The notes beneath the pieces were generated by a model. That model was not told where the DNA came from. It saw only the letters and a program-made list of their open reading frames with translations, and searched no databases. Shown piece by piece: positions 7,740-18,000 of a stretch of 64,000 nt of DNA (within the stretch, counting starts at the first letter, position 1; each line of letters begins with the position of its first letter). The DNA comes from CAVSDF01 sp963726715. GTDB lineage: Bacteria > Bacteroidota > Rhodothermia > Rhodothermales > BA12. The stretch spans positions 248,001 to 312,000 of the forward strand of contig CAVSDF010000006.1 of the NCBI GenBank assembly GCA_963726715.1, written 5' to 3'. The translations under genes were made by a program, and so were the position numbers.

Positions 7740-8423
7740 TCATCCCGCTCCCTCGTCCGTCCGCCGCGCCTGCCAGCGCCCGGCGGCGACGAGGGCGGCG
7801 AGGATCGCGGCGAACACGGCGAGGATGACGGCGGCGCTGCCGAGCGCGCGGGCGTACCCGATCGTGTCGATGTCGATGAACGGATACGGATAGCGCGTCA
7901 CGACGCCGCCGACCGGCAGGAGCGGGCCGCGGATCAGGACGTAGACGAAGTAGACGGCTGGATACGCAAGTCCGCGCGGCACGGTGGCCCATCGCAAGCC
8001 CGGCCTTCGGCACGCCCCAGAGCCAGTGGGCGGCGAGCACGAACGGCATCACGTCGTGGAGCGCCACATCGGCGGCTTTCTGCCAACCCGTCGGCGACCA
8101 CAGCCCGCGCAGCAGAAGCGTGTACACGGCCCCGACGATGACGAGGCTTGCGAGGGCGACCGTCGCCACGCCCGGACGTCCGAAGAACGCCAGCACCCGC
8201 CCCCGCCGCTCCGCCGCACGGCCCCGGCGGTGAAGACGAGGGCGGCAAATGCGTTGGTGAAGATGGTGAAGTACCCCGCGTAGCCGACGATGGCGAGGCC
8301 CAGTCCGCCCCCGCGCGAGGCCGCCGTCTCGACGGAGACGAGAAACTGCACGACGAGGGTGCTCCACGCAAACGCCGCGGCAAGGGCAGACGCGCGGCGA
8401 ACGGTGGGGGGCGAAAGCGGCAT
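7740..8423 (-). pseudogene. Pr6Pr family membrane protein, reading frame broken twice
   Basis: Three overlapping frames together encode one polytopic membrane protein of about 228 aa resembling the bacterial Pr6Pr (FAR-17a/AIG1-like) family. The segments are MPLSPPTVRRASALAAAFAWSTLVVQFLVS...GYFTIFTNAFAALVF; then VLAFFGRPGVATVALASLVIVGAVYTLLLRGLW...DVMPFVLAAHWLWGVPKAGL; then RWATVPRGLAYPAVYFVYVLIRGPLL...YPYPFIDI. Family hallmarks are the YFTxxTN and HDVMP motifs and the final YPFxD. Frame changes fall near 8225 (one base missing in a G-rich run) and near 7995 (one surplus base). Function is unknown. As with the adjacent nucleotidyltransferase, local consensus errors are a likely cause. Confidence 0.72.
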
Positions 8424-8716
8424 CGGAGCGCGGGTGAGGGCAGGGCGGGCGGCGTGAACGTCGAGGGTTGAGGTGCGATTCGATGGGCTGACCGTCTGGT
8501 GACAGGCGTGCCATCGCCCATCGGAAACGAAAGCTGCGCCGCGCCGGTAGCGCCTCGCCCCCATCTGCCCCCCAGGGTCGTTCCGTTCTGCGCCTGTCTT
8601 CCGTTTTGTCGTTGCGAGAAGCGCAGCGACGCGGCAATCCGTCCGGATCGACAGGCGCCTCCGACCCGGATTGCCGCGGCCCTTGCAGGGCCTCGCAGTG
8701 ACACCGGAGAGCGCAG

Positions 8717-9679
8717 ATGGTGAACCGAACAGCCCTGCCATCTGCCCCCGTCTCCGTGCCTGTTTCCGCTGCCCGCGCGACGCTTGCTGCGCTCCTCGTC
8801 GGTGCGTGCGGGGCCGGGCGCGTGGCGGCGCAGCGGCCGTTCGATGCGTACGACCCGTTCTACCAGACCGAGACCGCGCGCCGCGCCTTCATCGGCACGT
8901 ACGCCGTCGGCGCCCGCGTGGCGCTGCGGGCCTCGGGCGGCGCCATCGACTCGGCGCTCCTCGCCCTGCCCGTCGGCACGCGGCGCGGACCGCTCGGGCT
9001 TGCGCTTCGTGGCGACTACGCCCTCGGGCCGAACGTCGATGTCGGCGTCGTCGTCGATGTGGCGGCGGTCAGCGGCGGGCAGGCGGTGCGGTGGAGCTGG
9101 ATCGTCGGGCGCTACGCGTGGACCGTCGATGCGACCGACTACGGCCTCCGCCTCGCCCTCGACCCCGACTCCGACGGCCGCACCGGATTCCCGCAGGCCG
9201 ACCTCGCGCTCCTCGCCACGAGCGTGCTCTCGCCGCGCCTCGTCTCCGATGTCGCCATCGGCCTCCGGCGCGTGCGGCGCGGGTTTCAGGAGGTCGTGCC
9301 GCGCCCCGACGCCCCCGTGCCCCTCAACCCGATGACCGACTTCGACGTCGCCTACGGGCGCGCGATCGGGTGGGAGGCGCACGCGATGGTGACGTACAGC
9401 GCGCTCCTCAGCCCGTCGGGCAGCCGCGTCTTCGGCACCGTCTCCGCCGAACGCGGCGCCTACGACCTCGTCCGCATCGGCACGCTCAGCGGCGACGGTG
9501 CCGCGCAAACGCGCGCCGGCAAGGTGCGCGCGGGCGTCATCTGGGCGCGCGCCGGGGGTGAACTCGCGCGCCCGAGTCTGCGGTTCGCGCCGTTCATCGC
9601 CGTCCCCCTCGTGCGCTGGGGACCCTCCGGCCCCTCCCCCGCTCGCCCGACGATGGGGGTCGATGTGACGCTGCGGTGA
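8717..9679 (+). CDS. Hypothetical exported protein, probable envelope beta-structure
   Basis: A 320-aa protein with a signal peptide (cleavage plausible after RVAAQ, about residue 39). The mature part is rich in alternating hydrophobic strands (VGVVVDVAAVSGGQAVRWSWIVGRYAWTVDATDYGLRLALD; LALLATSVLSPRLVSDVAIGLRRVRRGF; AGVIWARAGGELARPSLRFAPFIAVPLVRWG) and ends in VDVTLR, resembling outer-membrane beta-barrel or surface proteins of Bacteroidota. I do not recognise a named family. The stretch DPDSDGRTGFPQADLAL is shared in style with other exported proteins of this group. The ATG at 8717 is the only reasonable start. It stands alone between the broken Pr6Pr gene and the phosphoesterase. Confidence 0.65.
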   Translation: MVNRTALPSAPVSVPVSAARATLAALLVGACGAGRVAAQRPFDAYDPFYQTETARRAFIGTYAVGARVALRASGGAIDSALLALPVGTRRGPLGLALRGDYALGPNVDVGVVVDVAAVSGGQAVRWSWIVGRYAWTVDATDYGLRLALDPDSDGRTGFPQADLALLATSVLSPRLVSDVAIGLRRVRRGFQEVVPRPDAPVPLNPMTDFDVAYGRAIGWEAHAMVTYSALLSPSGSRVFGTVSAERGAYDLVRIGTLSGDGAAQTRAGKVRAGVIWARAGGELARPSLRFAPFIAVPLVRWGPSGPSPARPTMGVDVTLR

Positions 9680-9741
9680 GGGTGGACCGCTCGCCTCCGG
9701 CTCGCTCGCCGTGGATGGACCGCTCGGCCTCGCCTCGCTGC

Positions 9742-9802
9742 GGTTTGTTGTGGGTCGAAGGGAGGGCCGGGCATGACAACCACCAACCACCAACGACCAA
9801 CC
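9742..9802. repeat. Small inverted repeat with GT-rich and CA-rich arms
   Basis: A GGTTTGTTGTGGG arm (9742-9754) is followed by a CA-rich arm (about 9776-9802) of CAACCACCAACC type. The element ends directly at the ATG of the phosphoesterase gene. It belongs to a family of similar intergenic elements at about 3600, 6383, 10321, 24353 and 51697. Confidence 0.4.
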
Positions 9803-10306
9803 ATGCCCCGCATCGGCCTTCTCTCCGACACCCACGGCGTGCTCCACCCGGAGATTCCAGGCCTGCTCGCGGGCTGCGACCTGATCCTGCACGCAGGCGA
9901 CATCGGCGGCGGAACGCTCGGGCACGCGATCCTCGATGCCTTGGAGGCCGTCGCCCCGACGGTCGCGGTGAGCGGCAACATCGACGATCCGTCGATGCGG
10001 CGGCGCGTCCCGGCAGAGGTCGAGGGCGAGATCGGGGGCGTGCGCTACGTGATGACGCACATCGGCGGTCACCCGAAGCGGTGGGCACCGGGCGTCGGCG
10101 CGCGCCTCGCGGCGGTGCGGCCCGGACTGTTCGTCACCGGTCACAGCCACATCCTGCGCGTCGAGCGCGTCGCGTCGCTCGGCGGGATGCTCTACGTCAA
10201 CCCCGGCGCGTGCGGCGTGCAGGGCTTTCACCTCGTCCGCACGCTCGTGCGCCTGAGCGTCGACGGCGGGAAGGCGACGAGCGCCGATGTCGTCCACCTC
10301 GAGTGA
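9803..10306 (+). CDS. YfcE/MJ0936-type metallophosphoesterase
   Basis: A 167-aa calcineurin-like phosphoesterase with the complete small-family metal site: DTHG near the N-terminus (LLSDTHGVLHPE), GDIGGG (HAGDIGGG), GNID (VSGNIDD), MTHIGGH, and GHSH (VTGHSHI), then NPGACG. Such enzymes hydrolyse phosphodiesters with Mn2+; the natural substrate is not inferable. Length fits the YfcE/YsnB family. The ATG at 9803 (MPRIGLLSDTHG) was chosen because the ten codons upstream of it, from an ATG at 9773, lie in the CA-rich repeat. It is followed after 14 bases by another GT/CA inverted repeat and then by the PP2C gene. Confidence 0.92.
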   Translation: MPRIGLLSDTHGVLHPEIPGLLAGCDLILHAGDIGGGTLGHAILDALEAVAPTVAVSGNIDDPSMRRRVPAEVEGEIGGVRYVMTHIGGHPKRWAPGVGARLAAVRPGLFVTGHSHILRVERVASLGGMLYVNPGACGVQGFHLVRTLVRLSVDGGKATSADVVHLE

Positions 10307-10320
10307 GGGGATGCGTTAAT

Positions 10321-10391
10321 TGTGGGGAGTGAATGGTTGGGTGTGAGCCTCGCTGCCGGACTCCACGACCAACGACCAACAACCAACCCCA
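10321..10391. repeat. Inverted repeat with GT-rich and CA-rich arms
   Basis: The left arm 10321-10347 (TGTGGGGAGTGAATGGTTGG...) pairs imperfectly with the right arm 10361-10391 (...GACCAACAACCAACCCCA). It fills the gap between the phosphoesterase and phosphatase genes and resembles the elements at 9742, 24353 and 51697. Confidence 0.5.
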
Positions 10392-10402
10392 CGATCCCGC
10401 CC

Positions 10403-12163
10403 GTGTCCACGCTTCCGCATCCCGGCGCCCCGACGCCGCTCCACGAGCGCTTCGACCTGCGCGCGCTCTACGACACGAGCCGCCTCGTCTCCGGCACCCT
10501 CGACGTCGAGTTCCTGCTCGGCAACCTCGTGCTCACCGCGATGAGCAAGCTCCTCACCACGCGCGGCGCGGCGTTCTTGTACGTGGATGAAGCGGATGGG
10601 CGCGAGGCGATTGGGGATGGGCCGCAAACGGCGCGGCGGGCGCGCGTGGCGGCGGTGCGCGGGGTCAGCGGGCTGGCCATCGGCGAGGTCGTCGATCTGG
10701 CGATGGGCGACGGCGCGGCGCAGGGCGCCGACGTGCCGGACGTGCTCGCGCGGCTCCGGCTCGTGCTTGCGCTCCCGATCCGCGTCGGCACGCGCGATGT
10801 GGGCCTCGTGGCCTTCGGCGCCCGTATCGGCGGGTCGGAGTACGACGCCGACGCGCTGAGATTCCTGCGCTCGCTCGTCGGGATGACCGCGCCCGCCGTC
10901 GAGAACGCGCGCACCGTCGCCGCCCTCCGCGAGGCCAACCGCCACCTCGACGGGCGCATCCGGCAGCTCGAAACGCTCTACGAACTCGCCCGCGCCTTCG
11001 CCGGCACCGCCGACCGGCGGCAGATCGGGCGCCTGCTCGGCTTCACGCTCATGGGACAGACGACGGCGCTGCGCCACGCCTTCCACGTCGTCCCGCCGGG
11101 CCGCGACGCGGGCGCCGAGGGTGCGTTCTCGCCGATCTCCGTCCACGGCTTCCGCCCGAACCTCGTCGGCGGGCCGCTCCTCGACGAGGCCTGCGGGCGC
11201 GAGGCGCCGTTCGTGCCCGCGCCGGGCACCCTGCTCGCCGAGGCGGGCGTAGCGCTCGCGGTGCCGCTCAGCCACGAGGCGACGCGCTGCGGCCTGCTCG
11301 TGCTCGGCCCCAAAGGCGGCGGAGGCGCGTACTCCGTCGACGAGATCGCGCTCGTCGAGGCCATCGCGCGGCTCGCGCTCGCCGCCGTCCGCAACTCGTA
11401 CCTGCTCGACGATCAGGTCGAGAAGCGCCGGATGGAGGCCGAGATGCGCCTCGCGCGGTCGATTCAGCAGCGCCTCCTCCCGCAGCGCCTGCCGACCATC
11501 GCGGGCGTCGACCTCGCCGCCGAGACCGTCCCGGCGCGCACCGTCGGCGGCGACCTCTTCGACGCGGTGCTCCTGCCCGACGGGCGCCTCTTCCTCGCCA
11601 TCGCCGACGTGACCGGCAAGGGCGTGCCCGCCTCGCTGCTCATGGCGAACCTGCAAGCGTGTCTCCACATCCTTTTCCCCGACCCCGGCCCCCTCGCCGA
11701 TGTCGCCGCGCGCGTCAACCGCGTCATCTGCGAGAACACTGCCGCCTCGACCTTCATCACCGCTGTCTTCGCCCTCTATGATCCGGCGACCGGCGTTCTG
11801 GACTATGTGAACGCGGGCCACAACGTACCCTTCGTCGTGCGCGCCGACGGGACCGTCGAGGAACTGCGCGAGGGCGGGTTGCTGCTCGGCGTGATGGCGT
11901 CGGCGACGTACGAGGCGGGGCGCGTGACGCTCGATGTAGGCGATGTGGCGACGTTCTACACCGACGGCGTGACCGAGGCGCAGGCCCCAGATCGTGAAGA
12001 ATTGGAGGAGGAGCGACTCGTCGACGTGCTCGTCGCCCACCGCGAAGCTCCTGCCGCTGCTCAACTTGCGGGCATTCAGAGCGCCGTAGACGCCTTCACA
12101 GGGCCAATTGAAGAAGCGTTCGACGACGTGACGATCGTCGTGCTCCGCCGCACGGCCGCCTGA
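10403..12163 (+). CDS. GAF-domain PP2C/SpoIIE-type serine phosphatase (RsbU-like)
   Basis: A 586-aa cytoplasmic protein. Two GAF-like sensor domains occupy residues about 20-160 (DLRALYDTSRLVSGTLDVEFLLGNLVL start) and 190-350. Residues about 365-586 form a PPM phosphatase of SpoIIE/RsbU type: MRLARSIQQRLLPQRLP linker, TVGGDLFDAVLLPDGRLFLAIADVTGKGVPASLLMANLQ with metal-binding Asp residues, YVNAGHNVPFVV and FYTDGVTEA. Such proteins dephosphorylate anti-sigma-factor antagonists in partner-switching stress pathways. No anti-sigma or STAS gene is adjacent. The GTG at 10403 was chosen because the codons upstream, from an ATG at 10322, lie within a CA-rich repeat rather than protein-like sequence. 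Confidence 0.9.
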   Translation: MSTLPHPGAPTPLHERFDLRALYDTSRLVSGTLDVEFLLGNLVLTAMSKLLTTRGAAFLYVDEADGREAIGDGPQTARRARVAAVRGVSGLAIGEVVDLAMGDGAAQGADVPDVLARLRLVLALPIRVGTRDVGLVAFGARIGGSEYDADALRFLRSLVGMTAPAVENARTVAALREANRHLDGRIRQLETLYELARAFAGTADRRQIGRLLGFTLMGQTTALRHAFHVVPPGRDAGAEGAFSPISVHGFRPNLVGGPLLDEACGREAPFVPAPGTLLAEAGVALAVPLSHEATRCGLLVLGPKGGGGAYSVDEIALVEAIARLALAAVRNSYLLDDQVEKRRMEAEMRLARSIQQRLLPQRLPTIAGVDLAAETVPARTVGGDLFDAVLLPDGRLFLAIADVTGKGVPASLLMANLQACLHILFPDPGPLADVAARVNRVICENTAASTFITAVFALYDPATGVLDYVNAGHNVPFVVRADGTVEELREGGLLLGVMASATYEAGRVTLDVGDVATFYTDGVTEAQAPDREELEEERLVDVLVAHREAPAAAQLAGIQSAVDAFTGPIEEAFDDVTIVVLRRTAA

Positions 12164-12415
12164 GCATCGGCACGCGAAGGGGCGGTGAAGGGCCGGTGAC
12201 GCTACGAAGGTTGGATCGGGCGGGATCGCGTGCGATCTTGGACGTGTTACGAACCCGTGAAGCCGCCCCCCCACCGCGCCCGCGCACGCCTCGACTCTTT
12301 TCTCGCCCTTGACACCGACGCCCCTTGCGCGTCGGAGTGAAAGGCCAGGCACTTCGACTCTTGCGCGAACCCGGTTGGAGCGGTACTATCGTTCACCAAC
12401 CCTTCAAAAAGGCCC

Positions 12416-14728
12416 GTGCGTCGTCTCGCCCTCTCCGTCGCCCTCAGCGCGACCTTCCTCGCGCCTGCCCTGGCGCCCTCCGTCATCTACGCCCAGCCGC
12501 TGCGCACCCGCACCGGCGCCGTGCCCTCCTCGGCGGCTGCCAACGACCTGTTCGGGCGCAGCGACGCGCAGAAGCTCGCCGTCGACGACGAGCCGCTCAC
12601 GCAGTCGGAGATCCTCGAGCGGCTGAGCCGCCTCTACCGCTACCAGTCGGACATCCTCCTCGCCGAGGCGAGAGCCGACGGGCAGGCCGTCGATGCGCTC
12701 TTCGACCTCGCGATGGCCGATCTCGGGCGCCTCGCGCTCCAGGAGGACATCAACGCGTCGCCCGCCGGGCCGCGCTTCCGCGAGGTCTACCGCAGCCTCG
12801 TCGCCGAGTACGAGAAGGTCTACGCCGTCTCGCCCGACGACCTCGCGCTCCAGCGCGGCGACGTGTTCGACCTGCGCGCCGACGTCTTCGCCGCCCTCAA
12901 CGAGGCCGCCGACCGCGACAACATCCAGCTCGAAGACGTCGTCCTGCCGCGCCTGCGCATCACCGAGACGACGATCCCGATGACGACGCACCGGCTCGTC
13001 GAGAACTCGCTCGCCTACCTGCTGCGCTCGCCCGAGCGGCACCTCTACGGCTGGCTCGGACGCGCCGAGACGTACTTCCCGATGATCGAGCGCGTGCTCG
13101 AAGAGGAAGGCGTGCCGGACGAGCTGAAGTACCTCGCGATGATCGAGTCGGGCCTGAACCCGCGCGCCGCCTCGAACGCGTCGGCGGTCGGCATGTGGCA
13201 GTTCATCCGCCCGACCGGCGCGGCCTACGGCCTCGAGGTCGACAGCTACGTCGACGACCGGATGGACCCGGAGAAGGCCACGCGCGCGGCCGCCCGCCAC
13301 CTCCGCGACCTCTACCAGCAGTACGGGCAGGACTGGCACCTCGCCATCGCCGGCTACAACTGCTCGCCCCGCGGCGTCAACCGCGCGATCAACCTCGCCA
13401 AGGCGCGCGGCGTCGCCCGCCCGACGTTCTGGGACATCTACGGCGACCTGCCGCGCGAGACCCGCAACTACGTGCCGATGTTCATCGCCACGGCCATCCT
13501 CGCCTCCAACCCCGACGCGCTCGACCGCACGCAGATCCGCACCGGCCCGCGCTACGAGTTCGACCTCGTGCCCGTGCGCGGCAGCCTCTCGATCGAGACC
13601 GTCGCCTCGATGGCGGGGACGACCGAGGACGTGATCCGCGCGCTCAACCCGAGCCTGCGCCGCACGACGCTCCCGGTCTCGCGCGAGCACTACCCGCTTC
13701 GCCTGCCCGTCGGCACGTCCGGCGCCTTCCTCGCCGCCTCGCGCGGCCAGGGCGGCGGCTCGGGCGACGTCACCTACACCGTCCGCGCCGGCGACACCGT
13801 CACCCGCATCGCGCGGCAGTACGGCATCGCCGCCGCCGACCTTCGCGCGAGCAACGGCATCACGACTGAGCCGACCGTCGGCACGACGATCTCCCTCCCG
13901 ATGGCCGCCCCCGTCGGGCGCGTCGAGGTGGCGATGAACGAGGTGCGCAGCGTCACCTTCGACGCCCGCCCGCGGACCCGCATCGCCGCGAACAACGCGA
14001 CCCGTCCGTCTGCGCGCCCCGCGCCGACGCCCCGCGCCGCCACCCCGCGCCCGGAGTCGCGTCCGGACCCGACGCCCCGCACGACGCTCGCCGACCGCGA
14101 CGACACGCCGACGGGTCCGACGGCCCCCGTCACCGCTGCCTCGACCCGTTCGACCACGCGCACCGCGCCCGCCGAGCGCGCGACGACCCGCACCGCCTCG
14201 ACGCGCGTCAGCTACCGCGTGCGCCGCGGCGACACGATCTCGTCGATCGCCGAGCGCTACAGCGTCACGACCGGCCAGGTGCGCCAGTGGAACAGCCTCA
14301 GCGGCTCGTCCCTGAACGCCGGAAAGACGCTCTACCTCTACCCCGAGGGCGGCGCCCCGGCGGCCCGCGAAGCCGCCGCCCCGCGCCGCGCCGAGCGCGC
14401 CACCACGCACCGCGTCGAGCGTGGCGAGACCCTCGCGGCGATCTCGCGCGAGACCGGCGTCTCGATGGCCAACCTGCGCGCGTGGAACGACCTCGGCCGC
14501 GGCGGCGACATCCAGGCCGGGCAGACGCTCCGCCTGACCGCGAGCGGCAGCACGAGCCGCGCCGCCACCCGCGCCGCCCGCACGCCCTCGACGCACACCG
14601 TCCAGAGTGGCGACAACCTGACCGAGATCGCCACGCGCTACAGCGTGACCGTGGCGCAGCTCCGCGACTGGAACAAGCTCAACGGCTCGGCCATCCGTCC
14701 CGGCCAGCGCCTCAAGGTCAAGGGCTGA
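12416..14728 (+). CDS. Membrane-bound lytic murein transglycosylase D-like protein with four LysM domains
   Basis: A 770-aa exported protein with a GTG start and signal peptide (LALSVALSATFLAPALAPSVIYAQ). A MltD-type SLT domain spans residues about 215-370: VPDELKYLAMIESGLNP with catalytic Glu244, GMWQFIRPTG, and AIAGYNCSPRGVNRAI. LysM peptidoglycan-binding domains lie at about 453-496, 596-642, 663-708 and 726-770, separated by Pro/Ala/Thr/Arg-rich linkers. It cleaves glycan strands of murein during wall growth, probably in the periplasm or at the outer membrane. Four LysM modules is at the high end for the family. No lipobox Cys follows the signal. A terminator hairpin follows the stop. Confidence 0.93.
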   Translation: MRRLALSVALSATFLAPALAPSVIYAQPLRTRTGAVPSSAAANDLFGRSDAQKLAVDDEPLTQSEILERLSRLYRYQSDILLAEARADGQAVDALFDLAMADLGRLALQEDINASPAGPRFREVYRSLVAEYEKVYAVSPDDLALQRGDVFDLRADVFAALNEAADRDNIQLEDVVLPRLRITETTIPMTTHRLVENSLAYLLRSPERHLYGWLGRAETYFPMIERVLEEEGVPDELKYLAMIESGLNPRAASNASAVGMWQFIRPTGAAYGLEVDSYVDDRMDPEKATRAAARHLRDLYQQYGQDWHLAIAGYNCSPRGVNRAINLAKARGVARPTFWDIYGDLPRETRNYVPMFIATAILASNPDALDRTQIRTGPRYEFDLVPVRGSLSIETVASMAGTTEDVIRALNPSLRRTTLPVSREHYPLRLPVGTSGAFLAASRGQGGGSGDVTYTVRAGDTVTRIARQYGIAAADLRASNGITTEPTVGTTISLPMAAPVGRVEVAMNEVRSVTFDARPRTRIAANNATRPSARPAPTPRAATPRPESRPDPTPRTTLADRDDTPTGPTAPVTAASTRSTTRTAPAERATTRTASTRVSYRVRRGDTISSIAERYSVTTGQVRQWNSLSGSSLNAGKTLYLYPEGGAPAAREAAAPRRAERATTHRVERGETLAAISRETGVSMANLRAWNDLGRGGDIQAGQTLRLTASGSTSRAATRAARTPSTHTVQSGDNLTEIATRYSVTVAQLRDWNKLNGSAIRPGQRLKVKG

Positions 14729-14753
14729 TCCCGCCCTCGCACTCACCGTTTCG

Positions 14754-14791
14754 ACGGCCTCCGGCACCGCGCCGGGGGCCGTCGTCGCGTT
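14754..14791 (+). terminator. Terminator hairpin after the lytic transglycosylase gene
   Basis: A 12-bp stem ACGGCCTCCGGC / GCCGGGGGCCGT with one mismatch and a 5-base loop starts 26 bases after the stop; a GTTT tract follows at about 14789. Confidence 0.6.
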
Positions 14792-14815
14792 TCGGGAGGA
14801 GGGCGTGTGGTGGCC

Positions 14816-14843
14816 GTAGAGGCGCCCCTCGGGGGCGTCTCCT
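14816..14843. repeat. Diverged GTAGAGrCGC palindrome
   Basis: GTAGAGGCGCCCC faces GGGGGCGTCTC, with one mismatch in the inner 10-bp arms. It resembles the perfect palindrome at 58600-58628 and the copy at 62438-62466. Confidence 0.35.
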
Positions 14844-15091
14844 CCGCGCATCGCATCGGCGCGCATCCGGCCGTGCCACCGTCGCCGCAAAGCGCCGCCG
14901 CGCATCACTGGCAACGACGGCGGTTGTGCGGGACGGCGTGGTGTGTGGAGGGCCGGGACGGCGGGATGGGGCGCGAACGGGTGGCGTCGCCGCGCACGTT
15001 TCCACGGGGCACGCGGGGCAGGGGGGTGGTGCGTTACGTTTGGGACGGGCGCCCGCGCCCGCCTGCTCCCCGCACCTCCCCGCCGCCTCCG
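14844..15091. other. Intergenic leader region of the alpha-2-macroglobulin gene
   Basis: About 250 bases with no gene. TACGTTTG at 15035-15042 matches the Bacteroidota -7 consensus TAnnTTTG exactly and lies 50 bases before the chosen ATG. A -33 TTTG at the right spacing is not evident. Confidence 0.4.
15035..15042 (+). promoter_or_regulatory. Candidate -7 promoter box TACGTTTG
   Basis: An exact match to TAnnTTTG, 49 bases upstream of the alpha-2-macroglobulin ATG at 15092. It would give a leader of roughly 40 bases. Confidence 0.4.
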
Positions 15092-18000
15092 ATGTCCCTG
15101 CGCCTGCCCGGCCTCCGCGCCGCCGTTCTCGCCGCCGCGCTCGTGGCCGCCCTCGCCGCACCGCCCGCCGCCGTGTCTCAGCCGTCCACGCCGACCCCGC
15201 CCCCGCGCCCTGCCGCCATCCTCGGCGACACCGCGCGGTACGCCGCTGCCTTCGACCGCATCGACGCCGCGCGGAACGACGGCAAGCCGCGGACGGCGCT
15301 TGCGATTGCCGATTCCATCCTCGCCGAGGCCACCCGGCGCGGCGACGGCCTCGCCCGCGTCCGCGCCACACTCACCAGCGCCGCGCTCGTCATCGAGACC
15401 GGGCCGCAGGACTCCAACGACGAATCCGACGCCCTCGCGGTCGCCTTCGACCGGCTCCGCGCCGAGGCGGCATCGGCCACCGGCGTGCTCCGGCCCGTCC
15501 TCCAGAGCCACCTCGCCACGACGTACGCGGCCTACCTGCGGCAGTCGTTCTGGCAGATCTCGCAGCGCACCGCGACCGCGTCGGGGCCGCGCTCGACGGA
15601 CGTAACGACGTGGACCGCCCGCGACCTCGCCGACGCTGCGATCGCCGCCCACCGCGCCGCCCTCGCCGCCGCCGACGGACCGACCGGCGCCGCGCCGCTC
15701 GCCGACATCGCCTATCTGCTCGACGGCTCCACCGCGTTTCGCAGCCTCCGCCCGACCGTCCTCGACCTCGTTGGCAACGCCGCGCTCGACTTTCTGACGG
15801 ATGGATTCCTTACATCGTCGTTCCCCGCCGAGCGCTTCCGGCTCACCTCCGAGGCGTGGTTCGGCGACCCGGAGGCGTTCTCCGCCGCCACCCTGGCCGC
15901 GCCCGCCGACACGTCGTTCGAGGGCGAGACCGCCCGCCTCTTCCAGCGCCTGACGCGCGCGCACCTCGCCCCCGCCGACGCCGCGCCGCTCCTCGACCTC
16001 ACGCTCCGGCGCCTCGCCTTCGCCCGCGCCAACGCGACGCTCGCCGACCGCGACGCGCGCACCGAGGCCGCGTACCGGCGCCTGCTCGACCGGTACGCGG
16101 GCACGCCGCACGTCACCGCCGTCGCGGCGGCGCTCGCGCAGATGCTGAGCGAGAGTGGGGGCACGCGGGTCGTCGTGCCGCGCCGCCGCGTGGAGCCTGC
16201 CGGGGAGATCACGCCCGAGGCCCTCGCCCGGCGCCGCGAGGCGCTCTCGGTCTGCGAGACCGCGCAGCGCTTCCCGGACACGCCGGGCGCCGTGCAGTGC
16301 CGCCGCATCGCCGCATCGCTGAAGTCGCCGTCGCTCGCGGTCGAGGCCGAATCGGTCGTCGCGCCCGGCCTGCCGATGCGGGCGCTCGTGACGTACGCGA
16401 ACGTCGGCGAGGTCTACGCGCGCGTCGTGCGGGTGCCGGACGGATGGCGCGAGCGCTACGAACGCGCCGAGTGGCGCCTCCGCCCCGCCATCGTCGCCGA
16501 ACTCTACCGGATGGCGCCGGTGCAGTCGGTGCGGACCGCGCTTCCCGAAGCGGCGCTCCGCACGCGCCGAGCCGAAATCGCCCTCGACGGCATCGCGGCC
16601 GGGCACGTCGCCATCCTGCTCTCCGCCGACGGACGCTTCACGCCACCGGTCTCGCCCGACGACGACGCACCTCTCGCGCTCGTCCAGGCGACGATCCTCG
16701 CCGCCCTCACGCGGAGCGACGGACGCGGCGGGCTCGACGTGCAAGTCGTCGAGCGCCAGAGCGGTGCGGCCCTCGCGGGCGTGACCGTGCGCCTGCTCCG
16801 GCAGGAATACCGCAACCGCGGCACGCGCGACATCGAAGCCGACCGCGCGACGACGACCGCCGACGGCACCGCGCGCCTGAGCGCGAGCGAGCGCTACGGC
16901 TACGTCCTCGAACTCACCAAAGGCGGCGACACCTTCCGCACCGACGGCGTCGGCCTCGGGCGCGACGGCGAGCGGGAGGACGACCTCCGCGCCACGCTCT
17001 TCACCGACCGCGCCGTCTACCGTCCCGGCCAGCCGGTCCACGTCAAGGCGGTGCTGATGACGACCGACGGGCGGCGCACGCGCGTCGAGGCCGGGCGGGC
17101 GCTGCGGCTCACGTTCGTCGATGCCAACGGCACGGACGTGGCGAGCGAGACGCTGACGACGAACGAGTTCGGATCGGTCGCCGCGCAGTTCACGGCGCCG
17201 CAGGGCGTGCTGACGGGCGGGATGCAGATCGTGGCGCGCGTTGGGGAAGACGTGGTCGGGAGCGCGAGCGTGCAGGTCGAGGAGTACCGGCGGCCGCGCT
17301 TCGAGGTGACGTTCGAGCCGCTCGCGGGCACGCCGGTGCTCGGGCAGGCGGTGACGGCGACCGGCCTCGCGGCCTCGTACGCGGGCGTGCCGCTCGGCGG
17401 CGCTCAGGTGGCGTACCGCGTCGTCCGGCGCCCGTTCTGGCCGTGGTGGTGGGGCGGATGGCGCGGAAACGGAGGCGGCGAGGAGCAGGTGGCGTTCGGC
17501 ACCGCGACCGCCGGCGCCGACGGACGCTTCGACATCGCCTTCACGCCCGAGCCGGACCCCGGCGACGACCCGGCATCGCCCGTCGCCTACCGCTACGAGG
17601 TCAGCGCCGACGTGACCGACGCGAGCGGCGAGACGCAGAGCGGCAAGACGACGGTCACCGTCGGGTTCGCGCGGCTGCGCGCCGCTGCGGTCCTCCCGCC
17701 GATCCTCGACCGCGCCGACGCGGGCGCCGATACGCTCCGCATCGTCACCGAAAACCTCGACGGCACGCCGGTCGACGTGCGCGGCACCGTCACCATCGAG
17801 CGCCTCGCGCCGCCCGAGCGCGCCCTCCGCGCCCGCCTCTGGCAGCGCCCGGACGCCTTCACGATGCCGCGCGCCACGTACGAGCGCCTCTTCCCCAACG
17901 ACATCTACGACAACGAGGACGACCGTTCGACGTGGCCGACCGTCGGCGCCGCGCGCGTGCTGCCGTTCGACACCGGCGTGCGCCGCACCCTCCGCCTGCC

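Noticed and set aside
12309..12337. TTGACA upstream of the transglycosylase as a sigma-70 promoter
   Set aside because: No -10 hexamer is found at 16-18 bases; the following sequence is GC-rich.
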